From assembly GCF_016888445.1 (NCBI RefSeq), contig NZ_JAFEKF010000002.1, forward strand, positions 372,001 through 436,000: a stretch of 64,000 nt of DNA, in the 5' to 3' direction. Position numbers and translations under genes: made by a program. A model generated the notes under the pieces. It made no database searches. It worked only from the letters and a program-made list of their open reading frames with translations, and was not told the DNA's origin. The DNA comes from Marinomonas ostreistagni. Its GTDB lineage: Bacteria; Pseudomonadota; Gammaproteobacteria; Pseudomonadales; Marinomonadaceae. Below, in pieces: positions 36,257-44,602 of the stretch; positions within the stretch are counted from its first letter, which is position 1; each line of letters starts with the position of its first letter.

Positions 36257-36928
36257 CTAAGCCATATCCAATGTCATCAGTAAGCGCTGTTGGCCAGCCT
36301 CGACACCCGGAGAACGGTGCACAATACCGCGCCCTTCATTACCTTCCCAGCGTTCACCCTTTAATAGCGCAACATCGCCGGCGCTGATTTGCTGAATCGT
36401 GGCATCGCCAGAGATTAAACCAGAGCTGCTATCGGGTAGACCATTGCTACCGCGCCCCAATTTTTGACGGTTCAAATCGCTTTCTGAAAGCCATTGCGTG
36501 GCTGGGCCTGCGTAAGTTGTGATCAAGCGACACGGCACTTGATCGACATGAAAACGAGGGCACATAGCACGATCTACTTGCGTTAAGCGTAGGCCCGCAG
36601 TATCCGCATCAAACAAACAGCAGTAAGCATCGACCAATAAGGCGATGTCCCGTATCAGCACATCACGACCCGATACATCCGGCAAACTACGCTCAAGTGC
36701 CTGACTCACGTTGTCTGGGGTAACAATTTCACTTAGCGAAAAGCTGGTTTGGTTGGCCAGTAGCGCTGCGACAGCCTGATCGAGCTCGTTCTCGAGCACG
36801 CGCTGCCATACCGCGAAGTTGACGTCGTCTTGGTAGATCTGTGTGAGCCCCGCAAGCTCTTCAGACTGTGCGGCACGTGGCGCGGCAATGGCCTCACTCA
36901 TAGGGTAGTCGACGGCTTGAGTGCTCAT
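36257..36928 (-). CDS. DUF1826 protein linked to the COG0523 GTPase
   Basis: A 223-residue protein of the DUF1826 type. I base this on the RDIALLVDAYCCLFDADTAGLRL and MCPRFHVDQVPCRLITTYAGPATQWL segments and on its position after a COG0523 gene, where such proteins are often found in Zur-controlled operons. The conserved Cys/His residues in CPRFHVDQVPC could bind zinc. ATG 36928 gives an ATGA overlap with the GTPase stop; a start 15 bases upstream is also possible. Its biochemical role is unknown. Confidence 0.82.
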   Translation of the reverse strand: MSTQAVDYPMSEAIAAPRAAQSEELAGLTQIYQDDVNFAVWQRVLENELDQAVAALLANQTSFSLSEIVTPDNVSQALERSLPDVSGRDVLIRDIALLVDAYCCLFDADTAGLRLTQVDRAMCPRFHVDQVPCRLITTYAGPATQWLSESDLNRQKLGRGSNGLPDSSSGLISGDATIQQISAGDVALLKGERWEGNEGRGIVHRSPGVEAGQQRLLMTLDMA

Positions 36929-38142
36929 GCCGCCTCCTGCCATGCTGGGAATGGGTCTTCAAATTGTGTCCAAGCTTCTTGTCCAGCCAATAGTTCGTCT
37001 TCGGTCAGCAGGCAGTTTTCCAGAGCAGCCAACATGGCGTCTTTGTCCAAGCTTTGGCCGATAAACACCATTTCTTGGCGCATGTCGCCAAATGGTTCGT
37101 GCCATTGATCCATAATAATATCGATGGATTCTTGGTCTTGCGGCCAGAATTTACGTGGCACCGCGTGCCAAAACATGCCCGCAAAACCATAGTGTGCAAT
37201 ACCGCCTGCTTGGCTCCATTGACCTGCAAATTGCGGGCGTGACGCCAGCCAAAAGTAGCCTTTAGAGCGGATCAATTTACCGTATTGTTCTGTGCTGTGT
37301 AGGAAGTGATGGAAGCGTTTTGGGTGAAACGGTTTACGTGCCACAAAACTAAAGCTGCCAATGCCGTATTCTTCGGTTTCAGGAATGTGCTCGCCGCGCA
37401 TTTCTTTCATCCAGCCTGCTGACTGCTGGGCTTTTTCGAAGCTAAATTTGCCGGTGCCGAGAATCGTTTCTGGAGCGACACGGCCGTGCTCCATGGTCAG
37501 AATGTCGGCTTCGGTATTCAGTGAACGCAAGATGGCTTTAAGTTTATCAAGTTGCGCTTGATCAACTAGGTCGGCTTTACTTATCAATAGCATGTCGGCA
37601 AATTCGACTTGGTCGATCAACAGATCTGAGACGCTGCGCTCGTCGTCTTCACCTAAGGATTCGCCAGTTTCTTGCAGGCTTTGCGCTTGCTGGTAGTCCT
37701 TTAAGAAGTTCACTGCATCGACTACGGTCACCATGGTATCCAAGCGCGAAATATCAGACAGGCTGACACCATCTTCATCAGCAAAGGTAAAGGTCTCGGC
37801 CACAGGCAGTGGCTCAGAGATACCGGTCGACTCGATAACTAGGTAATCGAATTTTTTCGCTTCGGCTAAGCGACGTACTTCCAGCAGCAAGTCTTCACGT
37901 AAGGTGCAGCAGATGCAGCCATTACTCATTTCCACGAGCTTTTCTTCGCCACGGTTCAGAGAGACTTCTTTTTCCACAAAAGCGGCATCAATGTTGATTT
38001 CACTCATGTCATTAACAATCACGGCAATTTTTAGGCCGTCACGGTTATTAAGGATATGGCTTAGTAGGGTGGTTTTGCCAGCGCCTAAGAAGCCCGACAG
38101 TACAGTGACCGGAAGGCGATCATTTGAAGGGGTAGTGGACAT
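36925..38142 (-). CDS. COG0523 (CobW/ZigA-like) metallochaperone GTPase
   Basis: A 405-residue G3E GTPase. Walker A GFLGAGKTTLL lies at residues 17-27, the metal-binding motif CICC at 75-78 and the guanine-specificity SKADL at about 190, and a CobW C-terminal domain follows. Relatives supply zinc to client enzymes under starvation, and many lie under Zur control. The start at 38142 follows a strong AGGAG; a longer frame from 38214 would run through the Zur-like box. The box at 38166-38186 is 24 bp upstream. Cobalamin genes are absent nearby, which argues against a CobW role in B12 synthesis. Confidence 0.93.
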   Translation of the reverse strand: MSTTPSNDRLPVTVLSGFLGAGKTTLLSHILNNRDGLKIAVIVNDMSEINIDAAFVEKEVSLNRGEEKLVEMSNGCICCTLREDLLLEVRRLAEAKKFDYLVIESTGISEPLPVAETFTFADEDGVSLSDISRLDTMVTVVDAVNFLKDYQQAQSLQETGESLGEDDERSVSDLLIDQVEFADMLLISKADLVDQAQLDKLKAILRSLNTEADILTMEHGRVAPETILGTGKFSFEKAQQSAGWMKEMRGEHIPETEEYGIGSFSFVARKPFHPKRFHHFLHSTEQYGKLIRSKGYFWLASRPQFAGQWSQAGGIAHYGFAGMFWHAVPRKFWPQDQESIDIIMDQWHEPFGDMRQEMVFIGQSLDKDAMLAALENCLLTEDELLAGQEAWTQFEDPFPAWQEAA

Positions 38143-38165
38143 AATTTTCTCCTGCAAAATTATTA

Positions 38166-38186
38166 GGATGTTATAACATAACATTT
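38166..38186. promoter_or_regulatory. Candidate Zur box 4
   Basis: ATGTTATAACATAACAT (38168-38184) matches the Zur core with a single change in the central half-site. It lies between the COG0523 gene (minus) and the DUF2252 gene (plus) and could serve either or both. Confidence 0.65.
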
Positions 38187-38293
38187 GTGTCGGATAAAGC
38201 TGACCGCCTTGCACAGAGTTTACTTAGACGTTTTTGGTCATAGCTTTTAAGATGAAAGGATTATTTCAGTAATCATCAGTGGAGGAAGTGCGC

Positions 38294-39610
38294 GTGACCC
38301 AAAGAGCATCAGAATTGATTGAAACCATGACGCGCGTGGACGGCGTCGCACCTGGTTCAGATTTAGCCAAGCATCAGAAAATGGCGCAGAGTCCATTTGT
38401 CTTCTTAAGAGGCTCGGCGGCGCTGTTTTATCACGACTTGGCGACGGCGCGTGTGCGCCTGCCAAGTGAGCTCGAACAATGGCCACTGACGATGATTATG
38501 GGCGATTGCCATGTGTCTAATTTTGGCTTTTTCAGTGAAGAAGGCTCTCACGGTGGCGACGTTATTTTTGCCCCCAATGATTTTGATGATGCCTGTGTCG
38601 GTCAAGCCGGATGGGATCTATTGCGCTTTGGCGTGAGCATGATTTTAAGTGCCGATCATTGCAAAGGTGCGCTAGCGGGGACGTATCAACTGGAAGATAC
38701 ACTGGGTAAGTCTAAGGTTGTTGATTCGGCGCAGGTAGAGCAAGCACTGGAAGCGTTTTTAGAAAGCTATCGCGCGGTGTGTGTACGCATTTTATCGCAG
38801 CAATGGGATTATCGCGCGGTGCTACAAGACTTCGAAAAAGACCATATTTTACATAAGCCAGAAAACAAAGCGGCGAAGCGCCAAGCCGCTGGCAAAGACT
38901 TTATGAGCAAAAGCTCACTAGCCAAAGCTGTCGATTTAACTGCTTTTCCACTGCAGTTTCGGGCGCTGCCAGAGAAGTTTCAGCGCATCAACCGCGCCTT
39001 ATATCACGAGATTGAGCAACAGTTTGCCCCCTACGTCGACGATCATATTCTCGACATAGTTGAGCGTGTGGGCGCCGGCACAGGTTCGGTCAATATGGCA
39101 CGTTACTATTTATTGGTCGGGCCTGATGCAGTGGCTCATGAAGATGAGTTAGCCCAGTATCATATCGTCGAAATCAAAAAGCAGCGCCCTGCAGCGCCGT
39201 TATTTTGCTTCACTGAATTAAGCCCAGTGAATTTACTGAATCCGGCGCACCTAACAGTGACTTGTCAGCGTCGCATGCAGCGTAATCCTGATTTGGTGCT
39301 TGACGAAGCACGTTGGAAAAAGTCGCACTGGTTGATTCGTTCACGTCACCATGCTCGTGTGGGTATTGATCCAGAAGACGTGTGCTGCGGCAAAAAAGCG
39401 CAAAAGAATGGTTTGCTCGATTATGCCTATGCCTGTGGTATGGCTTTAGCGCTGGCGCACTGTCGCAGTGATCGTCGGGGTTATGGCTTTGAGCATGCGG
39501 TGGCTGCAACACCTGATCAAGCTTGGCAAGCACTTAAAGAAGTTCAAAAGGCGTATGCGGAGCAGGTGAAGCAAGATTGGCAGTGGCTGGCATCTGAGCA
39601 AAGTCGCTGA
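38294..39610 (+). CDS. DUF2252 protein (kinase-like fold)
   Basis: A 438-residue protein. Kinase-like catalytic motifs are visible: MGDCHVSNFGFF (about residue 70, like HGDxHxxN) and FDDACVGQAGWDLLRF (like DxD/DFD metal binding). FVFLRGSAALFYHDLA upstream and YAYACGMALALAHCRSDRRG near the end are typical of DUF2252. The function is unknown. The start is probably GTG 38294 because GGAGGAAG sits 5 bases before it; in-frame GTG codons at 38279 and 38288 are alternatives. It is divergent from the Zur-boxed COG0523 operon. Confidence 0.82.
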   Translation: MTQRASELIETMTRVDGVAPGSDLAKHQKMAQSPFVFLRGSAALFYHDLATARVRLPSELEQWPLTMIMGDCHVSNFGFFSEEGSHGGDVIFAPNDFDDACVGQAGWDLLRFGVSMILSADHCKGALAGTYQLEDTLGKSKVVDSAQVEQALEAFLESYRAVCVRILSQQWDYRAVLQDFEKDHILHKPENKAAKRQAAGKDFMSKSSLAKAVDLTAFPLQFRALPEKFQRINRALYHEIEQQFAPYVDDHILDIVERVGAGTGSVNMARYYLLVGPDAVAHEDELAQYHIVEIKKQRPAAPLFCFTELSPVNLLNPAHLTVTCQRRMQRNPDLVLDEARWKKSHWLIRSRHHARVGIDPEDVCCGKKAQKNGLLDYAYACGMALALAHCRSDRRGYGFEHAVAATPDQAWQALKEVQKAYAEQVKQDWQWLASEQSR

Positions 39611-39617
39611 AGTCTGA

Positions 39618-42497
39618 TCAGGCTTCAGTGTTGAGGCCTGCCAACTGCCATAGTTGCTCTTTATCCACGGCATCGATTTGCTCGGGCTTCAGGTAAGCGT
39701 TGGCGTAGGTGAGGTAGGTTTGCGACTCAACAAATAGCTTAAATAAATCGCCGTCCAAATGCTCCTTTTTCACCATGCTGGCGAGGATGGTAAGTGCTTT
39801 TGAGATGCTATGGCCCGCTTTGTAGGGGCGGTCGGATGCGGTTAACGCTTCAAACACGTCGGCAATGGCGAGCATACGATCTTGTACACTGAGCTCTTCG
39901 CGCTTGAGTTGCCTTGGGTAGCCGTTGCCGTTGAGCTGCTCGTGATGATTGCCAGCAATGTTGGCAACGTTTTTGTACTCATCAGGGAAGGGCAACGAGG
40001 TGAGCATTTTGATGGTTTGCACCATATGATCTTTGATCACAAAGCGTTCTTCCTCGGTTAATGTGCCCCGCTGTACACTTAAGTTGTACAGCTCTCCCTT
40101 GTTAAACGCTTGCTCTGGCAGCTGCATATTAAAGCCCCAAATATTGTCAGGGTTGTCCGCCTCTACGGCAGGGCGCCGGTCTCCCCAAGGTTCAATATGT
40201 TCAGCTCTGTTGGTGAGCAGTGTTTCTTGCGCTGGCAAGGTTTCCGGTGTGTCTGGCAGTAATTGCTGTTCGTCTTGAGACAAACCAAGACGATTACTGA
40301 AATGGCGGGTCCAAGTGGTTTGAGCGATTTGTTGTAAGCGCTCAATATCTTGCTCTGACATGGCTTCGCCGCCTATGTTGCTGTGCGCGATAAAGGCAAA
40401 ATCTGCGAGCAGTTGTTGCTGGCGCTGGTGTTTATGCGCTGCCAGCTGGCTTTCATCTTGACCGGCGATTTGCCCTTTGAGGTACTCGATCTCAGCGTCA
40501 CGCCAGAGTACTTCAAAGCGCGTGCGCACCTCATGAATGCGATTATAGATGGTTTCTAGTTTGGTCGCTTTGTCGACCACGTGTACCGGGCTGGTGATTT
40601 TGCCGCAGTCATGCAGCCAGGCGGCCAGTTGAAACTCGCGGCGCTGTTGCTCCGTCATGGTGAATGGCGCCAGTGGGCCTTGGTTAGTTTGTTCTGTGGC
40701 GTCGGCCAGCATTATGGCAAGCTCAGGTACGCGCTCACAGTGAGCGCTGGTGTAAGGAGACTTGGCATCAATGGCATCGGCGAGTAGACGAATGATGGCA
40801 TCGAGTAATTCCTGTTGTGCTTCTAATTGGCGGCGAGTAGAGATTGCTGTGGCCGCTGCACCGGATACCTCATCCATAAAGCGTTGAAACGATTCAATGT
40901 TTACCTGTGACCCTTCTGGTAATTGCAGTAACAGCATGCCCAATGTGGTGTTATCACGGTCGATCAAAGGCGTCAGAAATAACTGCTGCGTGTGATCAAG
41001 CTGCGCCATCAATGCAGGGCGTAATTCAGGCCAGTGAGTGCTATGACAGATGAGCGTTTCTGGGCACTGAATATGCGCTTGTGTGGCGCGCTGCATTTGC
41101 GACTTGGACTCATTAAATAAGTACACTGCCCCAGCTTTGGAAGACGTAATGGCAATTAGGTGATTAGAAACTTGTTCGAGCATGTGTTCTAGATCAGGGT
41201 CGTGCGCCAAGGTGTGCGAAATCGATTGGAAGTTATGAATCGTCAGTGCCATATGATCGGTTAAGGATGAGAGCACATTCACTTCTTTGACTGGCGAGGT
41301 CACATCAATCTTGCGATTAAAATCAAATGACGACAGCTTGCTGACCTCTTTCGATAGCAGGTGCAAAGGATGCGCAATCGAGCGTCCGACGAGCCAACCG
41401 AAAAACATCAAAATCAAAATGACCCCACTGGCAAGCAGTAGTTGATTTCGTAGATTTTGGTTGATGTCGTGCAGTAAGAAGGACTGCGGCACAGCATAAA
41501 GTAATTGCCATTCTTGCATGCTTGATCCCTCTAAGGGATAGCTTAGGCCATACCATTGTTCACCCTCGGCGGAATATTTAGCGATCGTTTGCGTATGGTT
41601 CGGCTGCGCCTGCAGTTGTGCTAAAGCGTTATTGTCTAATTGTGCGAGAGTTTTGATCTCAGAATGTTCGTCATCAGCGGTGGTCGTCAGGGGGACATCG
41701 GTCTGGTTGTAGCCCATTAGGTGACCATCGTGATCCACAATGGCCATTTGTATCGGGGTGGCTGGCGTTAGCTGATGCATATACTGCGATAAGTCGTTAA
41801 TCGACGCATCGACCCCTACGGTAGCTCTATTATCGGCATTATAAATGGCGAAGGAGCTGCCAATTTCATCGGTTGAGTAGAATAAATAGGGCTCTGTTAA
41901 GATGGTGCCACGCTGAGAATGTGCTTGCTGAAACCACGGTCGTTCTCTTGGGTCGTAGCGATAGTCATTGGGTTGCTCAAGGTGCTGTAGCGGATTGAGT
42001 TCGGCATCGAAAAACGTCCAGCGCGTGTTTTCGATCACGCCTGAGGCCTGGCGGTCGATTGCTTGCAGTAAAAACTGCGCCCCTTCTGGGGCATTGAAAC
42101 GTGCTCGCGCAATGGGACTTTTAAGGGAGCGAAATAAAAAGAAATCACCATCATCGTAGCCGACGTAGACCGCGCTTAAAATCTGGTTCATCTTGATTAA
42201 GCTTGCCAAAAAGGGCAGGCGAGCAGTGCGCTGATCCATATTGTTTAGGCTGGTGATGGCATCAAATTGCAACAACATCACACTCTGTTCAGCCGTCGCG
42301 GTGACGTGCTCAATTTGCATCTCAAGAGATAACGTCGCTTGTTTGGCATTAAGCTCTATCTGCTGATGTAAGGCATCACGACCATACCAGTAGGAAAAAA
42401 TGGTTAGCGTTGCCGCTAACAACATCATACTAAGGATGATGCTGCCACTGACTAGCACTCTAACTGAAATTCCCTTTTTTAGGCGGTACCTATTCAT
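39618..42497 (-). CDS. Membrane sensor with Cache, HAMP, GAF-like and HD-GYP domains
   Basis: A 959-residue predicted c-di-GMP phosphodiesterase. It has an N-terminal helix (about 14-37), a periplasmic Cache sensor (to about 350, including VYVGYDDGDFFLFRS and VGVDASINDL), a second helix, HAMP, a GAF-like region (about 430-560) and then HD-GYP. The HD motif is HDCGKI (629-634) and the late motif is HHEQLNGNGYP (about 851), with Asn for the usual Asp. Between them is an insertion of about 150 residues (roughly 650-805) absent from ordinary HD-GYP domains. Metal-binding His/Asp residues remain, so activity is plausible. It is convergent with the DUF2252 gene and transcribed alone. Confidence 0.9.
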   Translation of the reverse strand: MNRYRLKKGISVRVLVSGSIILSMMLLAATLTIFSYWYGRDALHQQIELNAKQATLSLEMQIEHVTATAEQSVMLLQFDAITSLNNMDQRTARLPFLASLIKMNQILSAVYVGYDDGDFFLFRSLKSPIARARFNAPEGAQFLLQAIDRQASGVIENTRWTFFDAELNPLQHLEQPNDYRYDPRERPWFQQAHSQRGTILTEPYLFYSTDEIGSSFAIYNADNRATVGVDASINDLSQYMHQLTPATPIQMAIVDHDGHLMGYNQTDVPLTTTADDEHSEIKTLAQLDNNALAQLQAQPNHTQTIAKYSAEGEQWYGLSYPLEGSSMQEWQLLYAVPQSFLLHDINQNLRNQLLLASGVILILMFFGWLVGRSIAHPLHLLSKEVSKLSSFDFNRKIDVTSPVKEVNVLSSLTDHMALTIHNFQSISHTLAHDPDLEHMLEQVSNHLIAITSSKAGAVYLFNESKSQMQRATQAHIQCPETLICHSTHWPELRPALMAQLDHTQQLFLTPLIDRDNTTLGMLLLQLPEGSQVNIESFQRFMDEVSGAAATAISTRRQLEAQQELLDAIIRLLADAIDAKSPYTSAHCERVPELAIMLADATEQTNQGPLAPFTMTEQQRREFQLAAWLHDCGKITSPVHVVDKATKLETIYNRIHEVRTRFEVLWRDAEIEYLKGQIAGQDESQLAAHKHQRQQQLLADFAFIAHSNIGGEAMSEQDIERLQQIAQTTWTRHFSNRLGLSQDEQQLLPDTPETLPAQETLLTNRAEHIEPWGDRRPAVEADNPDNIWGFNMQLPEQAFNKGELYNLSVQRGTLTEEERFVIKDHMVQTIKMLTSLPFPDEYKNVANIAGNHHEQLNGNGYPRQLKREELSVQDRMLAIADVFEALTASDRPYKAGHSISKALTILASMVKKEHLDGDLFKLFVESQTYLTYANAYLKPEQIDAVDKEQLWQLAGLNTEA

Positions 42498-42611
42498 CCA
42501 TGTCGACCTTTTTTAATGGCAAATTTGTAGGAAACTATGAATAAAATGCGCGAAATTACGTTGTTGAGTATTGGTTAGGATTAAAAAATGTTCAAGTTTA
42601 GTGAGGCGAAT

Positions 42612-42644
42612 AAAAAAGGCTGAACCCATCGGAGTTCAGCCTTT
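42612..42644 (-). terminator. Terminator of the OFA transporter gene
   Basis: AAAGGCTGAAC pairs with GTTCAGCCTTT around CCCATCGG, followed by T-rich sequence on the minus strand. Confidence 0.9.
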
Positions 42645-42666
42645 ATAGGCGCATTTAAGTAATAAC

Positions 42667-44400
42667 TTACGTCGCTGGCGCTTCTTCAGGGTGGGTATTT
42701 TCGACGTGGTGTTTGGTTGCAACTTTACGGATCGACATATTGGCAAAGAAAGCTACGACCAAAAGGCCCGCCATCGCGTACATTGTCGTGTTGTACAGGC
42801 TAGACGTCGGGTCGACCGTGCCTGCTGGTGCGATTTCCATCAAACGACCAAGCGTTACCGTGTTAGAGGCGATTAAGGCTTCTAACTGCTCACGGCCCGC
42901 ACCGAAGGTTTGCATAAACACGGCCGGATCGATTTTGGCTGCGAGGTTATGGATCGCGTTGTTGAGAGACTGCTCACGCAAGTAAGTGATCGCAAACGGC
43001 CCTAAGACGCCCGCGGTACTCCAAGCCGTCAACAAACGACCGTGAATGCCACCAACATGTAGCGTGCCGAAAATATCAGCCAAGTACGCTGGAATCGTCG
43101 CAAAACCACCGCCATACATAGTGAAGATGATCATGGTCGCCAAGCAGAACAAGATTAGCCAAATAACCGCTGGGTTACTGCTGACTTGGCTGGCGATGTA
43201 GGGAATCGAGACATACAGCACCATACCGATCAAGAAGAAGCAGTAGAAGGTGTTTTTGCGCCCAATATAGTCGGACGCTGAGGCCCAGAAGAAGCGGCCC
43301 ACCATGTTAAAGACACTGATCATCAAGACATACGTCGCGGCAAAACCAGCGTCGACAATCAATGGCAGCGTCGTGCCGAAGATTTCCGTCATCATGGTCT
43401 TGGCCACCCCGATCACACCGATGCCCGCGGTCACGTTCAAACACAGCACTAACCACAATAGGTAAAATTGCGGTGTTTTCAGCGCTTGGTCGATGTGGAC
43501 GTGATTGGTGCTGATCAGCTGAGTTTTGGCTTCTTTCTCAGGTGGTGGTGTCCAGCCTTCTGGTTTCCAGTCTGGTGCTGGCACGCGATAAGCAAATGCC
43601 GCGATGGTCATGACGATGAAGTAGACAATCCCCAACGTGATAAAGACGCCCGCTACACCTGTATCGCCAGTATTGACTACGTAAACACCTTCTGGCCCTG
43701 GCACCGGCACTTTGGCCATGTCCGCTGCGCTGGCAACGACCACTTCAAGGCGCTCGCCGGCCACTTCGACAAAACGACGGCCGGCATCTGTGATCATGGT
43801 GACATCGGTTACTTTACCAAGGTACTGCGGCGCTTCGTAAAACTTGGTCAACAGCCATTCTTTTAACGGCGCACCGATCATCGCACCACCGCCAAAGCCC
43901 ATAATGGCCATGCCGGTGGCCATGCCCCTTCGGTCAGGGAACCACCGTATTAAAGTACTCACGGGTGAGACATAGCCGAGGCCGAGACCACAGCCCCCCA
44001 TGACGCCGTAGCCTAAATAGAGCAGCCAGAGCTGGTCCCAGAGAATACCGAGGCTACCGACTAAAAAGCCGCCGCCCCATAAAATAGCGGCTAAGAAGCC
44101 CACCGCACGAGGGCCGACTTTTTCGAGCCATTTACCGCCAATCGCGGCGGCTAAGCCAAGAAAGACAATAGCTGTTGAGAAAATCCAAACAACAGAACTT
44201 AACGACCAATCATCGGCGGCGCTGGCAACGACACCGTGTTGTCGAACAAGAGGTGGGTTAAAAATACTCCAGGCGTAAACAGAGCCAATACATAGGTGAA
44301 TGGCGATAGAAGCTGGGGGTACCAGCCAACGGTTGAAGCCGGGTTTGGCTACAATGCGCTCTTTTAATAAGAACGATAAAGGACCAGATGATTGAGACAT
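42667..44400 (-). CDS. OFA-family MFS transporter (oxalate/formate antiporter-like)
   Basis: A 577-residue protein with about 12 helices. The OFA signature is at the N-terminus (NRWLVPPASIAIHLCIGSVYAWSIFNPPL), with YGVMGGCGLGLGYVSPVSTLIRWFPDRRG after helix 4. It is much longer than the usual ~410-430 residues because of two extra soluble segments: about residues 185-250 (between helices 6 and 7) and a helical stretch near the C-terminus (NLAAKIDPAVFMQTFGAGRE). Substrates of this subgroup are small carboxylates, and formate is suggested by the fds genes elsewhere in the window. The start at 44400 is chosen because a GGAG-containing leader precedes it. A sigma-54 promoter lies upstream, and a two-component system follows on the same strand. 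Confidence 0.9.
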   Translation of the reverse strand: MSQSSGPLSFLLKERIVAKPGFNRWLVPPASIAIHLCIGSVYAWSIFNPPLVRQHGVVASAADDWSLSSVVWIFSTAIVFLGLAAAIGGKWLEKVGPRAVGFLAAILWGGGFLVGSLGILWDQLWLLYLGYGVMGGCGLGLGYVSPVSTLIRWFPDRRGMATGMAIMGFGGGAMIGAPLKEWLLTKFYEAPQYLGKVTDVTMITDAGRRFVEVAGERLEVVVASAADMAKVPVPGPEGVYVVNTGDTGVAGVFITLGIVYFIVMTIAAFAYRVPAPDWKPEGWTPPPEKEAKTQLISTNHVHIDQALKTPQFYLLWLVLCLNVTAGIGVIGVAKTMMTEIFGTTLPLIVDAGFAATYVLMISVFNMVGRFFWASASDYIGRKNTFYCFFLIGMVLYVSIPYIASQVSSNPAVIWLILFCLATMIIFTMYGGGFATIPAYLADIFGTLHVGGIHGRLLTAWSTAGVLGPFAITYLREQSLNNAIHNLAAKIDPAVFMQTFGAGREQLEALIASNTVTLGRLMEIAPAGTVDPTSSLYNTTMYAMAGLLVVAFFANMSIRKVATKHHVENTHPEEAPAT

Positions 44401-44471
44401 AAGGTTTCGCTCCGCTTTTATATTTATTGTGGCAGTTTGTGATCGCAAGTGGGTAACTTGCGCATTACCTA

Positions 44472-44489
44472 TCGCAATAACTAGGCCAA
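44472..44489 (-). promoter_or_regulatory. Sigma-54 (-24/-12) promoter for the OFA transporter
   Basis: The minus strand reads TTGGCCTAGTTATTGCGA. TGGC and TTGC are separated by 7 bases, so GG and GC are exactly 10 bases apart, as RpoN requires. The expected start near 44462 gives a leader of about 60 nt. The neighbouring sigma-54 activator gene supports it. Confidence 0.65.
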
Positions 44490-44581
44490 TCTGTAAAGTC
44501 TTTTTAAAACATTGACTTACAAGTATTAGAGGGATTTATATGATAAGCGGTAGGGTTATTTTGATGCGTTTTAGAGAAGCG

Positions 44582-44602
44582 GGCGGGTCATTTTGACCCG
44601 CC
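44582..44602. promoter_or_regulatory. Palindrome, candidate enhancer site (or terminator) at the kinase 3' end
   Basis: Perfect 9-bp arms GGCGGGTCA and TGACCCGCC are separated by TTT and overlap the histidine kinase stop codon. No T-tract follows on the minus strand, so it is a weak terminator. It lies about 95-115 bp upstream of the -24 element, the normal place for a sigma-54 activator binding site. Confidence 0.5.

Noticed and set aside
36077..36283. A 68-codon ORF after pntAB
   Set aside because: It is generated by cloverleaf repeat copy B and starts inside the terminator's T-tract. Its composition is explained by the hairpins.
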